Shown here in pieces: positions 33,619-41,885 of a DNA stretch of 64,000 bases. Where the stretch lies: NCBI RefSeq assembly GCF_030269515.1, contig NZ_BSTM01000001.1, positions 1 to 64,000 on the forward strand. The letters are read 5' to 3'. Made by a program: the position numbers and the translations under genes. Below the pieces are notes generated by a model. It made no database searches. It was not told the DNA's origin and saw nothing but the letters and a program-made list of their open reading frames with translations. The DNA comes from Actinomadura sp. NBRC 104412 (GTDB lineage: Bacteria; Actinomycetota; Actinomycetes; Streptosporangiales; Streptosporangiaceae). The stretch's first letter is position 1; each line of letters begins with the position of its first letter.

Positions 33619-35007
33619 TCAGTACGAGAAAACGGGCATGGGCTCGTCGGCGCCGGGCGTCTGGTCCTGCGGCGGCGGGCCCTGCCGCGCGTACCGGGCC
33701 ATCAGCGCCCCGGCGACGACCGCCAGCGCCGCGTACAGAACGGTGAACACGGTCAGCGAGGTGACCACCTCGGCGGTGCCGACGTCGGGCGAGACACCGT
33801 CGCGGGTCCGCATCAGCCCCATGACCACCCAGGGCTGGCGTCCCATTTCGGTGAAGATCCAGCCCATGGTGTTGGCCAGGAACGGCAGCGCGACCCCCGC
33901 CAGCGCCGCGCGGTGGAACCACGGGCCGCCCGGCAGCCGCCCGCGCCGCGTCAGCCACAGCCCGGCCGCGGCCAGCAGACCGGCCAGCAGGCCCATGCCG
34001 ATCATCAGCCGGAAGGTCCAGTAGGTGATCGGGATGACCGGCGTGTAACTGCCGGGGCCGTAGCGTTCCTCGTAGGCGCGCTGCACGTCGTTGACGCCCT
34101 CGACGGTGCCGTCCGGCGCGCCGGTGGCCATGAACGACAGCACGTGCGGCACGCGCAGGCTCCACAGCTCCTCGCCGCCGTCGAGCGACCCGATGGTGAA
34201 CAGCGAGAACGAGGCGTGCGAGGTGGTCTCGTACAGCGCCTCGGCCGCGGCCATCTTCATCGGCTGCTGCTCGGTCATCACGCGCGCCTGAACGTCCCCC
34301 GACACGGTGACGCCGAGCGCGGCGACCAGCGAGAACACCAGTCCGGCGCGCATCGCCCGCCGGAACAGCGGCACGTCACGGCCCCGCGCGAGATGCCACG
34401 CGCCGACGCCGGCCACGAACATCCCGCCGGTCAGGAACGCCCCGAAGATCACATGCGGGAACGTCACCAGGGTCGTGGGGTTGGTCAGGACCGCCCAGAT
34501 GCTGGTGAGCTCGGCGCGGCCGGTCTCCGGATCGAGCCGGTACCCGACCGGATGCTGCATCCAGGAGTTGGCGGCCAGGATGAAGTACGCCGACATGATC
34601 GTGCCGAACGCGGCCAGCCAGATCGTGGCCAGATGCAGCCGCGGCGACAGCCGTCCCCACCCGAAGATCCACAACCCGAGGAACGTGGACTCCAGGAAGA
34701 ACGCCAGCAGCCCCTCCATGGCCAGCGGCGCACCGAACACGTCACCGACGAACCGCGAGTAGTCCGACCAGTTCATTCCGAACTGGAACTCCTGGACGAT
34801 CCCCGTGACCACGCCCATGGCGAAGTTGATCAGAAAGAGCTTCCCGAAGAACTTCGTCATGCGCAGATAGAGCGGGTTCCTTGTCCGATGCCAGGCGGTC
34901 TGCATGCCCGCGACCAGCACCGAAAGCCCGATGGTCAGCGGGACGAAGATGAAGTGGTACACGGTCGTGATCCCGAACTGCCAGCGGGACAGATCCAGGG
35001 CGTTCAC
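33619..35007 (-). CDS. cydA: Cytochrome bd ubiquinol/menaquinol oxidase subunit I
   Basis: 462-residue subunit carrying the haems b558, b595 and d. Visible are the N-terminal His in FGITTVYHFIFVPLTIG, the quinol-loop region QARVMTEQQPMKMAAAEALY and the diagnostic GRQPWVVMGLMRTRDGVSP. The loop is short (actinobacterial/short-Q-loop type). The GTG start is preceded by GAGGAGAGAT. First gene of cydABDC; no complete Rex-type or DosR-type site was found directly before it. Confidence 0.95.
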   Translation of the reverse strand: MNALDLSRWQFGITTVYHFIFVPLTIGLSVLVAGMQTAWHRTRNPLYLRMTKFFGKLFLINFAMGVVTGIVQEFQFGMNWSDYSRFVGDVFGAPLAMEGLLAFFLESTFLGLWIFGWGRLSPRLHLATIWLAAFGTIMSAYFILAANSWMQHPVGYRLDPETGRAELTSIWAVLTNPTTLVTFPHVIFGAFLTGGMFVAGVGAWHLARGRDVPLFRRAMRAGLVFSLVAALGVTVSGDVQARVMTEQQPMKMAAAEALYETTSHASFSLFTIGSLDGGEELWSLRVPHVLSFMATGAPDGTVEGVNDVQRAYEERYGPGSYTPVIPITYWTFRLMIGMGLLAGLLAAAGLWLTRRGRLPGGPWFHRAALAGVALPFLANTMGWIFTEMGRQPWVVMGLMRTRDGVSPDVGTAEVVTSLTVFTVLYAALAVVAGALMARYARQGPPPQDQTPGADEPMPVFSY

Positions 35008-35050
35008 ATCTCTCCTCGGGATGGTTCACGTAGGCACGCCAAAGTCGTTC

Positions 35051-35081
35051 CAAGGGGCGCCCCTTGCCGGGGCGCCCCTTG
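35051..35081. terminator. Strong hairpin between doxX and cydA
   Basis: Perfect 13-bp stem CAAGGGGCGCCCC/GGGGCGCCCCTTG with a 5-base loop, 22 bp after the doxX stop. It should end the doxX transcript and separate it from cydABDC. Confidence 0.65.
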
Positions 35082-35102
35082 TGGGGATCGGGGGTCGGTG
35101 GG

Positions 35103-35669
35103 TCACTTGAGGACGGGGAAGCGGCGGACCAGGGCGGTGCCGTTCCACCACTTGCCGAGTCCCAGGGTGGTTCCGGCGCTGACGAGCGCCAGGCCGATCA
35201 GGACCATGGCATAGATGAGGTGGTCGTCCATGAACGGGTTGTTCTCCGGGGGCAGGACGGCGGTCCACATCAGCACCAGCAGCAGCGCGCCGGCACCGGC
35301 CGCGATGCGCATGGCGATGCCCAGGATGAGCGCGATGCCGATACCGGCCAGGCCGATCATGAACAGCCAGTCGGCCCAGGTCTGCCCGGCCAGGTCGTTG
35401 TAGAGGCCGGCGAACGGGCCCTCGGGGCTGTTCTTCAGGAATCCGGTGGTGGGGCTGCCGCCGTCGATCCAGGCGCGGGCGGCGGGGGTCTCGTGGCCCA
35501 GCCCGAACGTCTTGTCCAGGAACGCCCAGGCGAACACCCAGCCCAGGGCCAGGCGGGTGATCGCCCACACGTACCGGGCGGCGGGGGTCTCGGTGAGGGG
35601 TGCGGGTGCGGCGGCGTGCAGCACGCGGACGGTGAAGCCTTCGCGGGTCTTGCCGGTCGAGACAGCCAT
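35103..35669 (-). CDS. DoxX-family membrane protein
   Basis: 188-residue protein with four membrane helices: ITRLALGWVFAWAFLDKTFG, WLFMIGLAGIGIALILGIAM, AGALLLVLMWTAVLP and LIYAMVLIGLALVSAG. DoxX proteins are linked to quinone/thiosulfate oxidation or thiol-redox complexes. The ATG at 35669 was chosen over the upstream open frame since a GAAAGAAG site precedes it. A DosR-like box lies about 100 bp upstream, so it is likely hypoxia-controlled. Confidence 0.8.
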   Translation of the reverse strand: MAVSTGKTREGFTVRVLHAAAPAPLTETPAARYVWAITRLALGWVFAWAFLDKTFGLGHETPAARAWIDGGSPTTGFLKNSPEGPFAGLYNDLAGQTWADWLFMIGLAGIGIALILGIAMRIAAGAGALLLVLMWTAVLPPENNPFMDDHLIYAMVLIGLALVSAGTTLGLGKWWNGTALVRRFPVLK

Positions 35670-35766
35670 GATCGTCTTCTTTCTCGCCTGGCCTCGTTTC
35701 CTTTTACGGCTGTTACTCAACCGCGGCGGCCACGCCCGTCCCAGAAACGAACGGCACACAAGCGAA

Positions 35767-35780
35767 AGGACCTTGGTCCC
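35767..35780. promoter_or_regulatory. DosR/DevR-type box between doxX and the Rv1733c-like gene
   Basis: AGGACCTTGGTCCC, one mismatch from the perfect palindrome GGGACCTTGGTCCC. It is about 98 bp upstream of doxX and 120 bp upstream of the divergent gene at 35901, so it could serve both. Confidence 0.65.
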
Positions 35781-35900
35781 TCATTTCCACGTCCCATCGG
35801 GGCCATATGCCGTGCCGCATGAGACTTTTGCCCCTCCGAAGCCGGCCGACCGGCGGATTAGCGTCGCCAGACGCGAAGGAGTTTCGTGCTGGAGGTCGTG

Positions 35901-36497
35901 ATGCGAGGCTCGGGCATCGGCGCGTTGTGTACGCGCGTGAACCGGCTGCGGCGGCGGTGCGGATTCGATCGCAACGACCTGCGCCGCGACATCGACCGCG
36001 CACAGACCCGCATCGCCTGCGGCCTCGTCCTGTGTTTCCTGGCCGCCGCCCCGGTCGCCGGGTCGGCCGCCGGTCAGGCCGCCTACGATCGCGGGATCCG
36101 GGTCGAACGGCACGAGAAGGCGACCCGCCATCTGGTGACCGCCACCGTCGTCGAGGTCGGCACACGCACACCGGGCGCCCAGCCCGGCGTCTGGGTGACC
36201 TGGACCGAACCCGACGGCAGCCGGCACACCGGCACCGCCGCCGTCTGGCGCGGCACACCCGACACAGGCGAAACCCAGCGGATGTGGGTCACCGACTCGG
36301 GCAAGCCCACCGTCCGGCCCCGATGGCGGTCCCAAAGCGTCTTCGACGCCTGGGCCGCCGGGCTCGCCGCGGCGCTGGGCGTGGCCCTCCCGCTCGCGCT
36401 GACCTACACGCTCGTACGACGCCTGAACGACCGCCGCCGCTACCGCGGCTGGGACGCGGCCTGGGCACGCCTCGACCACCGATTCAGGCGCTCGTGA
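35901..36497 (+). CDS. Rv1733c-family two-helix membrane protein
   Basis: 198-residue protein with one helix near 36-58 (ARIACGLVLCFLAAAPVAGS region), an extracellular beta-rich middle (RHLVTATVVEV ... GVWVTWTEPDGSRHTG ... RMWVTDSGKPT) and a second helix near 151-172. This layout and the motif order resemble Mycobacterium Rv1733c, a DosR-regulon membrane antigen of unknown function. The start was set to the ATG at 35901 because GGAGGT lies just before it. Divergent from doxX, with a DosR-like box between. Confidence 0.7.
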   Translation: MRGSGIGALCTRVNRLRRRCGFDRNDLRRDIDRAQTRIACGLVLCFLAAAPVAGSAAGQAAYDRGIRVERHEKATRHLVTATVVEVGTRTPGAQPGVWVTWTEPDGSRHTGTAAVWRGTPDTGETQRMWVTDSGKPTVRPRWRSQSVFDAWAAGLAAALGVALPLALTYTLVRRLNDRRRYRGWDAAWARLDHRFRRS

Positions 36498-36613
36498 CCG
36501 AATCGTCGACGACCGCGCGCCGTGCTGCCCGGTATCGGCTGCCCGGTATCGACGTCGGCAAGGACGCAGGGGCCAAGAAGACCCCCACCCGCAGGTGACA
36601 GGAAGGGACGCGT

Positions 36614-36648
36614 GCCCCGTCGGCAGAGGTGGAATCCCCCGACGGGGC
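36614..36648. terminator. Bidirectional hairpin between convergent genes
   Basis: 10-bp stem GCCCCGTCGG/CCGACGGGGC with a 15-base loop, between the ends of the Rv1733c-like gene and the convergent stress-protein gene. Confidence 0.55.
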
Positions 36649-36661
36649 TGTGTGCCGCCCC

Positions 36662-37519
36662 TTACCGGCTTCGCGCGATGGCGGCCGGGCAGTGGGAGTG
36701 GTGGATCACGCCGTGGCTGACCGAGCCGAGCCTGGGAAGGTCGAGCCAGTTGTGGTCGTGCGCCCCCACGACGACCAGATCGGCGGTGCGGGACGCGTCG
36801 GTCAGCGCGGCCACCGGGTGCGCACCCAGCACCTCTTCGGTCACCTCGACACTCGGATGAGCCTTGCGCCAGCGCGCGTGCGCTTCGATGATCTGCCAGC
36901 GCATCTTCTCCTCCGCGGCCTTGACCTCCACCGGGTCACGGATGTCGGCCAGATCGCCCACCGGCCGCCAGGCGTGCAGCACCCGGACCCGGGCCTCGCG
37001 TACGGCGGCGGCCTCGAAGGCGTACTTCAGCGGCACGGCGGGATCGGCGACCAGGTCCAGACCGACGACGATCTCACCGTGCGGCGACGTGGCCTCACCC
37101 CGCACGATCACCACCGGGCCCAGCGCGTGCGAGGCCATGCGCAACCCGATCGAGCCCAGCATCAGGCCGGCGAACCCACTCAGGCCGCGATGCCCCACCA
37201 CCAGCTCGAAGGCATGCCGGGACTGGCCGCGCAGGGCCGTGGCCGGGTGCTCGGCCACCAGCTCGGTGCTCACCTCGATCCCGGGACGGTGCGCACAGGC
37301 CCGCCGCCGGGCCGCGTCCAAGATCTCCTCCCCGGCGGCGGCAACGGTGTCGGCCGCCCGCCTGGGGGCGAACAGCGGCAGCTCGTACAGGCTCTTGTCG
37401 ATCGAGTGCACGATGTGCAACCTGCGGCCACGCGCCGCCGCCTCCTCGGCCGCCCACAGGACGGCACGGTCCGCGCCCGCGGAGGCATCGGCGCCCACGA
37501 CGATGGGATCGGACATCAT
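36662..37519 (-). CDS. Tandem universal stress protein (two UspA domains)
   Basis: 285-residue cytoplasmic protein made of two Usp domains. Domain 1 (about 1-140) starts IVVGADASAGADRAVLWAA and has the ATP-binding pattern G-2x-G-9x-GS in GHRGLSGFAGLMLGS. Domain 2 (about 148-285) keeps the VVVGAHDHNWLDLPRLGSVS segment with one Gly changed, so its nucleotide site may be impaired. Start ATG 37519 follows GGAGGAGCTGAGG. Two DosR-like boxes lie 95 and 145 bp upstream. Usp genes are classic DosR/OsdR targets. Confidence 0.88.
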   Translation of the reverse strand: MMSDPIVVGADASAGADRAVLWAAEEAAARGRRLHIVHSIDKSLYELPLFAPRRAADTVAAAGEEILDAARRRACAHRPGIEVSTELVAEHPATALRGQSRHAFELVVGHRGLSGFAGLMLGSIGLRMASHALGPVVIVRGEATSPHGEIVVGLDLVADPAVPLKYAFEAAAVREARVRVLHAWRPVGDLADIRDPVEVKAAEEKMRWQIIEAHARWRKAHPSVEVTEEVLGAHPVAALTDASRTADLVVVGAHDHNWLDLPRLGSVSHGVIHHSHCPAAIARSR

Positions 37520-37613
37520 CCTCAGCTCCTCCAAGGGAGAAGAACCGCCGGATCGGGGGTCGCGATCCGGCCTTTCTCCTTTCAGAGTCGTTGTGGCGGC
37601 GTGGTGCGTTGTA

Positions 37614-37677
37614 GGGGCCAAGGTCCCGTACGGGCAGCGGAACGCGAGAGCAGGGCATGGCCAGGGACCACGGTCCT
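37614..37677. promoter_or_regulatory. Two DosR/DevR-type boxes upstream of the universal stress protein gene
   Basis: GGGGCCAAGGTCCC at 37614-37627 and GGGACCACGGTCCT at 37664-37677, each matching GGGACC-N2-GGTCCC with one change. Paired boxes upstream of a promoter are usual in DosR regulons. Confidence 0.65.
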
Positions 37678-37696
37678 TTCCCGGCCCGAGGCCCGG

Positions 37697-38803
37697 TCAG
37701 CCACCGAAACGGCACAAGGCGCCGATGCCCTCCGCGGGAGCGTCCACGGTGTCGGGCTCAACGATCCTGATCTCGGCGCCGGTGAGGATGGCGGCGCGTA
37801 CCGCGACATCGGCCAGGGCGGCGCGTCTGTGAAGTCCGGCGCTCCCCGTGGCCGGCAAGGTCATCGACGCCTCGGCGCCGCCCGGGACGAACCAGGCGGT
37901 ACGGCGATCCTCGGCATCGTTCACGACCACCAGAACGCGGACCCGCCCGTGTGCCAGCGCCTCCAGCGTCGCGGACGCGCCCTCCGCCACCCAGCCGTTG
38001 GCGTCGCGGCCCTCGCCGATCCTGCGCAGGACGCGCCGGTTCTGCTCGTCCACCCAGGCCCGTAGCTGCTGCTGCACATTCAACCCGCCACGGTGCCAGG
38101 TGCCGTCCTGGCCACGGCCGCCGGGGACGTACCGGACGCTGACCTGGTGGCGCATGCTGCCCGGCAGGCCCTGGTCCACGGCGTGCAGCGCGCGCGGATC
38201 CCCGGCCAGCAGCAACAGCCGTGTCCGCCCGCCGACGAGCTGATCCTTGAGGACGTCCGCGACACACGATCCGGTGCGTTCCCACCCATCCTGCCCAGGG
38301 TGCCGGTGGCGCCCGCGCCGATCCCGCGTGCGCGTGGCGCCGTCGCCGACCGGGGCCGTCACGGTACGCACGACCATGGGGGCGGTGCCGCCGGGATGGA
38401 TCTCGATGTCGGCTCCGTCGCGACCGACCACAGCCAGTACGTACGGCGGCTGGTGCTGCAACCAGGCGAGCACGGGAAGGATGCGGGGCAGCGCGGCACG
38501 GACCACCATTTCGGTTCGGCACGCTCCGGGCATCTGGAACACCGTGGGCTCGTCCTCCCCGTCCACGATGAACGCCGCCAGCACCGCCGGGCCGGGTGGC
38601 ATGCCCAGCACCCGCCGTGTCAGCGACTCCCGTACCCGGGCACCGACGCCGAGCCCGGCCAGCTCGCGCAGAACCGCACGCCACCGGACCGCCACGTCGG
38701 CATCGTCCGGCCGCCCCGAAATCGGGAAATAGGCCGACACCACCGGCCCGCCTGACATCAACCGGCGCAAGGCCAGGACATCGGAATCCGCTCGCACCTC
38801 CAT
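37697..38803 (-). CDS. Rv2629/Balon-type (eRF1/Vms1-like fold) ribosome-associated protein
   Basis: 368-residue soluble protein. Starts [20 protein letters not shown], then [28 protein letters not shown], central [18 protein letters not shown], and [19 protein letters not shown] followed by a C-terminal domain ending [11 protein letters not shown]. Length and layout match Mycobacterium Rv2629 (DosR regulon) and the bacterial eRF1-like group that includes the hibernation factor Balon, which enters the ribosomal A site in resting cells. ATG 38803 was chosen; the much longer open frame upstream is antisense to the response-regulator gene. A perfect DosR-like palindrome lies 108 bp upstream. Confidence 0.7.
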   Translation of the reverse strand: MEVRADSDVLALRRLMSGGPVVSAYFPISGRPDDADVAVRWRAVLRELAGLGVGARVRESLTRRVLGMPPGPAVLAAFIVDGEDEPTVFQMPGACRTEMVVRAALPRILPVLAWLQHQPPYVLAVVGRDGADIEIHPGGTAPMVVRTVTAPVGDGATRTRDRRGRHRHPGQDGWERTGSCVADVLKDQLVGGRTRLLLLAGDPRALHAVDQGLPGSMRHQVSVRYVPGGRGQDGTWHRGGLNVQQQLRAWVDEQNRRVLRRIGEGRDANGWVAEGASATLEALAHGRVRVLVVVNDAEDRRTAWFVPGGAEASMTLPATGSAGLHRRAALADVAVRAAILTGAEIRIVEPDTVDAPAEGIGALCRFGG

Positions 38804-38910
38804 AAGACCAGACTTCGACCGCACCAGCGGCCCGAGCAGAGCCGAAAGTCCACCCTTCCGGGGGGCATCCGCACCCCGCGGCCTCCTATCGCCCACTATC
38901 TCCCACGCTT

Positions 38911-38924
38911 GGGACCTTGGTCCC
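38911..38924. promoter_or_regulatory. Perfect DosR/DevR-type palindrome
   Basis: GGGACCTTGGTCCC, fully palindromic, between the divergent Rv2629-like gene (108 bp away) and the response-regulator gene (100 bp away). It may control both and give the regulator positive autoregulation. Confidence 0.75.
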
Positions 38925-39023
38925 ACGCAACACGTGGCCTGCGGCCCTCTTTCAGGCCCACACGGCCCGGTAGCGTCCTTACTGAGGACGACCACCACCG
39001 TTAGAGGCGAGGGGAACGGTGCC

Positions 39024-39701
39024 ATGAGCGCCCACGACGCGACCACCATCCGGGTGTTCCTGATGGACGACCACGAGGTCGTCCGCCGGGGCGTGGCCGC
39101 CCTGCTGTCCGCCGAAGACGACATCGAGATCGTCGGGGAGGCCGGCACCGCCGCCGAGGCCCTGGCCCGGATCCCGGCCGCCCGTCCCGATGTGGCCGTG
39201 CTGGACGTACGGCTGCCCGACGGCGACGGCGTCAGCGTGTGCCGCGAGATCCGCTCGGCCATGCCCGAGGTCGCCTGCCTCATGCTGACCTCCTTCGACG
39301 ACGAGAACGCCCTGTTCGACGCCGTCATGGCCGGTGCCGCCGGATACGTCCTCAAGCAGATCCACGGCTCCGACCTGGTCGGCGCGGTCCGCACCGTCGC
39401 CTCCGGCCAGTCTCTCCTCGACCCCCGCTCCACCGCCCGCATGCTGGAACGGCTCCGCGAACGCCAGGAACGCAAAGACCCGCTCCAAGCCCTGACCGGG
39501 CAGGAACGCCAGATCCTGGAACTGATCGGCGAAGGACTGACCAACCGGCAGATCGGCGAACGCATGTTCCTGGCCGAGAAGACCGTCAAGAACTACGTCT
39601 CCAACCTGTTCGCCAAGCTCGGCATGCACCGCCGTACCCAGGCCGCCGCCTACGCCGCCCAGCTCAAGGCCGAAGACGCCAAAAGCCGCAACAACGACTG
39701 A
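39024..39701 (+). CDS. devR: NarL-family response regulator, DosR/DevR (OsdR) type
   Basis: 225-residue response regulator. Receiver domain: acidic pair DD (15-16), phospho-Asp 61 in [13 protein letters not shown], Thr 89, Lys 111. LuxR-type HTH in the last 65 residues: [20 protein letters not shown] and [20 protein letters not shown]. The K-x2-KN pattern in the recognition helix is the one DosR uses to contact its GGGAC box. The ATG at 39024 follows GAGGGGAACGG. No histidine kinase (DevS/DosT/OsdK type) lies nearby, so its sensor must be elsewhere. Likely activator of the surrounding genes. Confidence 0.88.
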   Translation: MSAHDATTIRVFLMDDHEVVRRGVAALLSAEDDIEIVGEAGTAAEALARIPAARPDVAVLDVRLPDGDGVSVCREIRSAMPEVACLMLTSFDDENALFDAVMAGAAGYVLKQIHGSDLVGAVRTVASGQSLLDPRSTARMLERLRERQERKDPLQALTGQERQILELIGEGLTNRQIGERMFLAEKTVKNYVSNLFAKLGMHRRTQAAAYAAQLKAEDAKSRNND

Positions 39702-39794
39702 CACTCGCAACCGCCGGCCCAGGGCCCGGCACCTGCACGACGTTCGCCCGGCTCGAAGGAGCGCCGGTCACGCGGACATCGCGTCCTCGAAAGC

Positions 39795-39808
39795 AGGACC
39801 TTCGTCCC
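39795..39808. promoter_or_regulatory. DosR/DevR-type box upstream of the pyridoxamine-oxidase-fold gene
   Basis: AGGACCTTCGTCCC, two changes from the perfect palindrome, ending 37 bp before the start codon, where an activator would touch RNA polymerase. Confidence 0.6.
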
Positions 39809-39845
39809 TGATGTGACGGCCCCCACAACGGGCACCCTGAACCCC

Positions 39846-40277
39846 ATGGAACTCGACGACGGCGGGCTGGAGATCCTCGACTTCGAGACATGCCGGGTCC
39901 TGCTCGCCAAGACGCCTCTGGGACGCATCGTCTTCACCGACCGCGCCCTGCCCGCCGTCCAGCCGGTCAACTACATCGTCGCCGACGGGGACGTGATCAT
40001 CCGTACCTCCCCCACGTCCCGGCTGGCCCACGCCACCCGGGACACCGTCGTCGCCTTCGAGATCGACGACTTCGACGCCACCTCCCACACCGGCTGGTCC
40101 GTCGTGGTGATCGGAAAGGCCCGCGCCGTCACCGACCCCGCCGAGCTGACCGCCCTGCGCGCCCTCCCCCTGCGTCCCTGGGCACCCTGCGAACGCCGCC
40201 ACTACATCCGCATCCGCCCACAACTCATCACCGGCCGCCGCACCCCCACCCGGACTCCTATCCAGGCCGGCCGGTGA
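39846..40277 (+). CDS. Pyridoxamine 5'-phosphate oxidase-fold flavoprotein
   Basis: 143-residue split-barrel protein: CRVLLAKTPLGRIVFTDRAL, PVNYIVADGDVIIRTSPTSR, TVVAFEIDDFDATSHTGWSV and VVVIGKARAVTDPAEL. These match the PNPOx-like/NimA-type group that binds FMN or F420. Relatives occur in DosR/OsdR regulons and may reduce small electrophiles or quinones. Start ATG 39846. It lies 144 bp after the response-regulator gene on the same strand, with its own box. Confidence 0.8.
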   Translation: MELDDGGLEILDFETCRVLLAKTPLGRIVFTDRALPAVQPVNYIVADGDVIIRTSPTSRLAHATRDTVVAFEIDDFDATSHTGWSVVVIGKARAVTDPAELTALRALPLRPWAPCERRHYIRIRPQLITGRRTPTRTPIQAGR

Positions 40278-40290
40278 AGATTCGGACCGT

Positions 40291-41802
40291 TCAGGTACGG
40301 AGTACGTCCACTCGGGGGAGGTCGCGGTGTTGGTGGTGGGCGTGAGCGATCTCGGCGAGGGTGTGGCGGCCGAGGGCTCGGTAGGCCGCAACGAGCAGCT
40401 CGTGCGCCTGGCGTTCCCGTTCGGCGTCTCCCCCGCTGGCCCAGTGCAGGTCGCGCCCGAGAGTGAGGGCGCCGGCCGGGTCGCCGGCGGCGCAGCGCCG
40501 TAGGGCCTCGGTGACCCACGCGGCGACCGTGCCAGGTTCGCCGGTCAACTGTTTGTGCAGGTTGGTGCACCAGTCGTAGCGGTCATAGGGGCGTTGCCCA
40601 TCACGCGGTACGACCGGCTCGCCGTCGACCAGCGCCCCGCCGCCGTCCAGGGTCTCGAATCGGCGCGGGTCGCCGTCCTCAAGCACCCCGGCCTCGTGTC
40701 GGTACCTCTCGTGGTAGGCCGTGCCCTGCTCGGCTCGGTCACCGGTCTCGACGGTCATCAGGACCTCGCGCAGCGCCCGCAGCCTGAAGCGCTCCTCCGC
40801 CAGGTCCGCGCTGATCAGTTCCTCGCCGGCCTCGTCGTCGAGGTGAGCCTGACGCCATTCGATCCTTGCGCGTACCGCCTCCAGCGGGGTGCCGGACGGC
40901 AGGCCGACCCCGCCGCCGTCGTTGTTGTAGTAGGACGCGACGCCGGTGCAGGTGCGGCCGTCGTCGTACCACAGCCCGAAGTGCAGCCCGTCGGTGCCGC
41001 CGTGCATGAAGGTCAAGAACTCGGGCGGATCCCGGTAGTAGCGACCATGCACCCGGACGTCCAGGCCCTCGCGTGGCGGGCGCGCGGGATCCTCGAACAC
41101 ATCCATGATCCCGAACGGTTCGAGTTCCGTGTCGTGGAGCGCATCCCGCTCGACCGGCCCGAGGGACAACAGAAACAGCCAATACCGGAAGATCGAGTCA
41201 GGGAGTTCGATGCCCCAGTCGTCGGCGAACCGCCGTTCGATCGCGGCCCGGTCCCGGGCCACCCGGGACTCGGCGGCCCGCCGGGCGGCCGCATCCGGCG
41301 GCCGATGGGCCGACCGCCAGACGGCGTAGTCCCGGTCTTCGGCCGCGCGGCGAGCGGCGCGCCGCCGCTCGCCGGCCAGTTCACTCCGGTCGGCCCGCAT
41401 CTCCCCGAAGATGACCTGCAAGAGCCGCTTCTCGGGCGTCGACTCGTCGGTGGGGTGACGTTCGTTGTGGCGCCGCTCGGCCACGAAGCCCGGAAACCAG
41501 AAGTCGTCATCGCCGTACACCACGGCGGCGGCGGAGGCCGGAGGTAAGGCAACGACCTCCCGGTCGAATCGCTCCAAGGCGGCCGACCGGAGCCGCCTCA
41601 CCCGCTCGTCCACACGTGAGGCGTGGCGGCAGTACGCGTCCCACTCCCCGGCCAGGTCCTCTTCCGGCTCATCGACCAGTTCGTGGAAGAACGTCAGCTT
41701 CTCTATGCGGGCCAACCTGGTGTGGTCATCAACGACCTCCGCCCTGAGAGCCGCGATCACTTCTTCGTCCGATTTGCCGTTCAGCCATTCGGGTAGCGCC
41801 AC
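40291..41802 (-). CDS. DUF2228-like (ADP-ribosylation-family-annotated) protein
   Basis: 503-residue soluble protein. The central part, from WGIELPDSIFRYWLFLLSLG through RYYRDPPEFLTFMHGGTDGLHFGLWYDD and GVASYYNNDGGGVGLPSGTP, resembles actinobacterial proteins labelled ADP-ribosylation family/DUF2228 (SMI1/KNR4-like recognition surface). A highly charged helical region precedes it (about 25-185, rich in Arg/Ala/Glu) and a helical repeat-like C-terminus follows. No signal or membrane helix. Function unknown. It is convergent with the flavoprotein gene, 13 bp apart. Confidence 0.55.
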   Translation of the reverse strand: MALPEWLNGKSDEEVIAALRAEVVDDHTRLARIEKLTFFHELVDEPEEDLAGEWDAYCRHASRVDERVRRLRSAALERFDREVVALPPASAAAVVYGDDDFWFPGFVAERRHNERHPTDESTPEKRLLQVIFGEMRADRSELAGERRRAARRAAEDRDYAVWRSAHRPPDAAARRAAESRVARDRAAIERRFADDWGIELPDSIFRYWLFLLSLGPVERDALHDTELEPFGIMDVFEDPARPPREGLDVRVHGRYYRDPPEFLTFMHGGTDGLHFGLWYDDGRTCTGVASYYNNDGGGVGLPSGTPLEAVRARIEWRQAHLDDEAGEELISADLAEERFRLRALREVLMTVETGDRAEQGTAYHERYRHEAGVLEDGDPRRFETLDGGGALVDGEPVVPRDGQRPYDRYDWCTNLHKQLTGEPGTVAAWVTEALRRCAAGDPAGALTLGRDLHWASGGDAERERQAHELLVAAYRALGRHTLAEIAHAHHQHRDLPRVDVLRT

Positions 41803-41885
41803 GCGGGCGAGCCTACTGGCGTCGATCTTGTAACCGCGCCGCCCGGCCCTTGAGGCTTGGGCGGGCTGGGCGGCGCGGCTTCGGG

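Noticed and set aside
34990..35050. Rex-type operator (TGTGAA...TTCACA) upstream of cydA
   Set aside because: Only single GTTCAC halves are present, one of them being the start-codon region; no paired site.
38804..39589. N-terminal extension of the Rv2629-like frame
   Set aside because: This part lies antisense to the response-regulator gene and crosses the DosR-like box; the ATG at 38803 gives the family-typical start.
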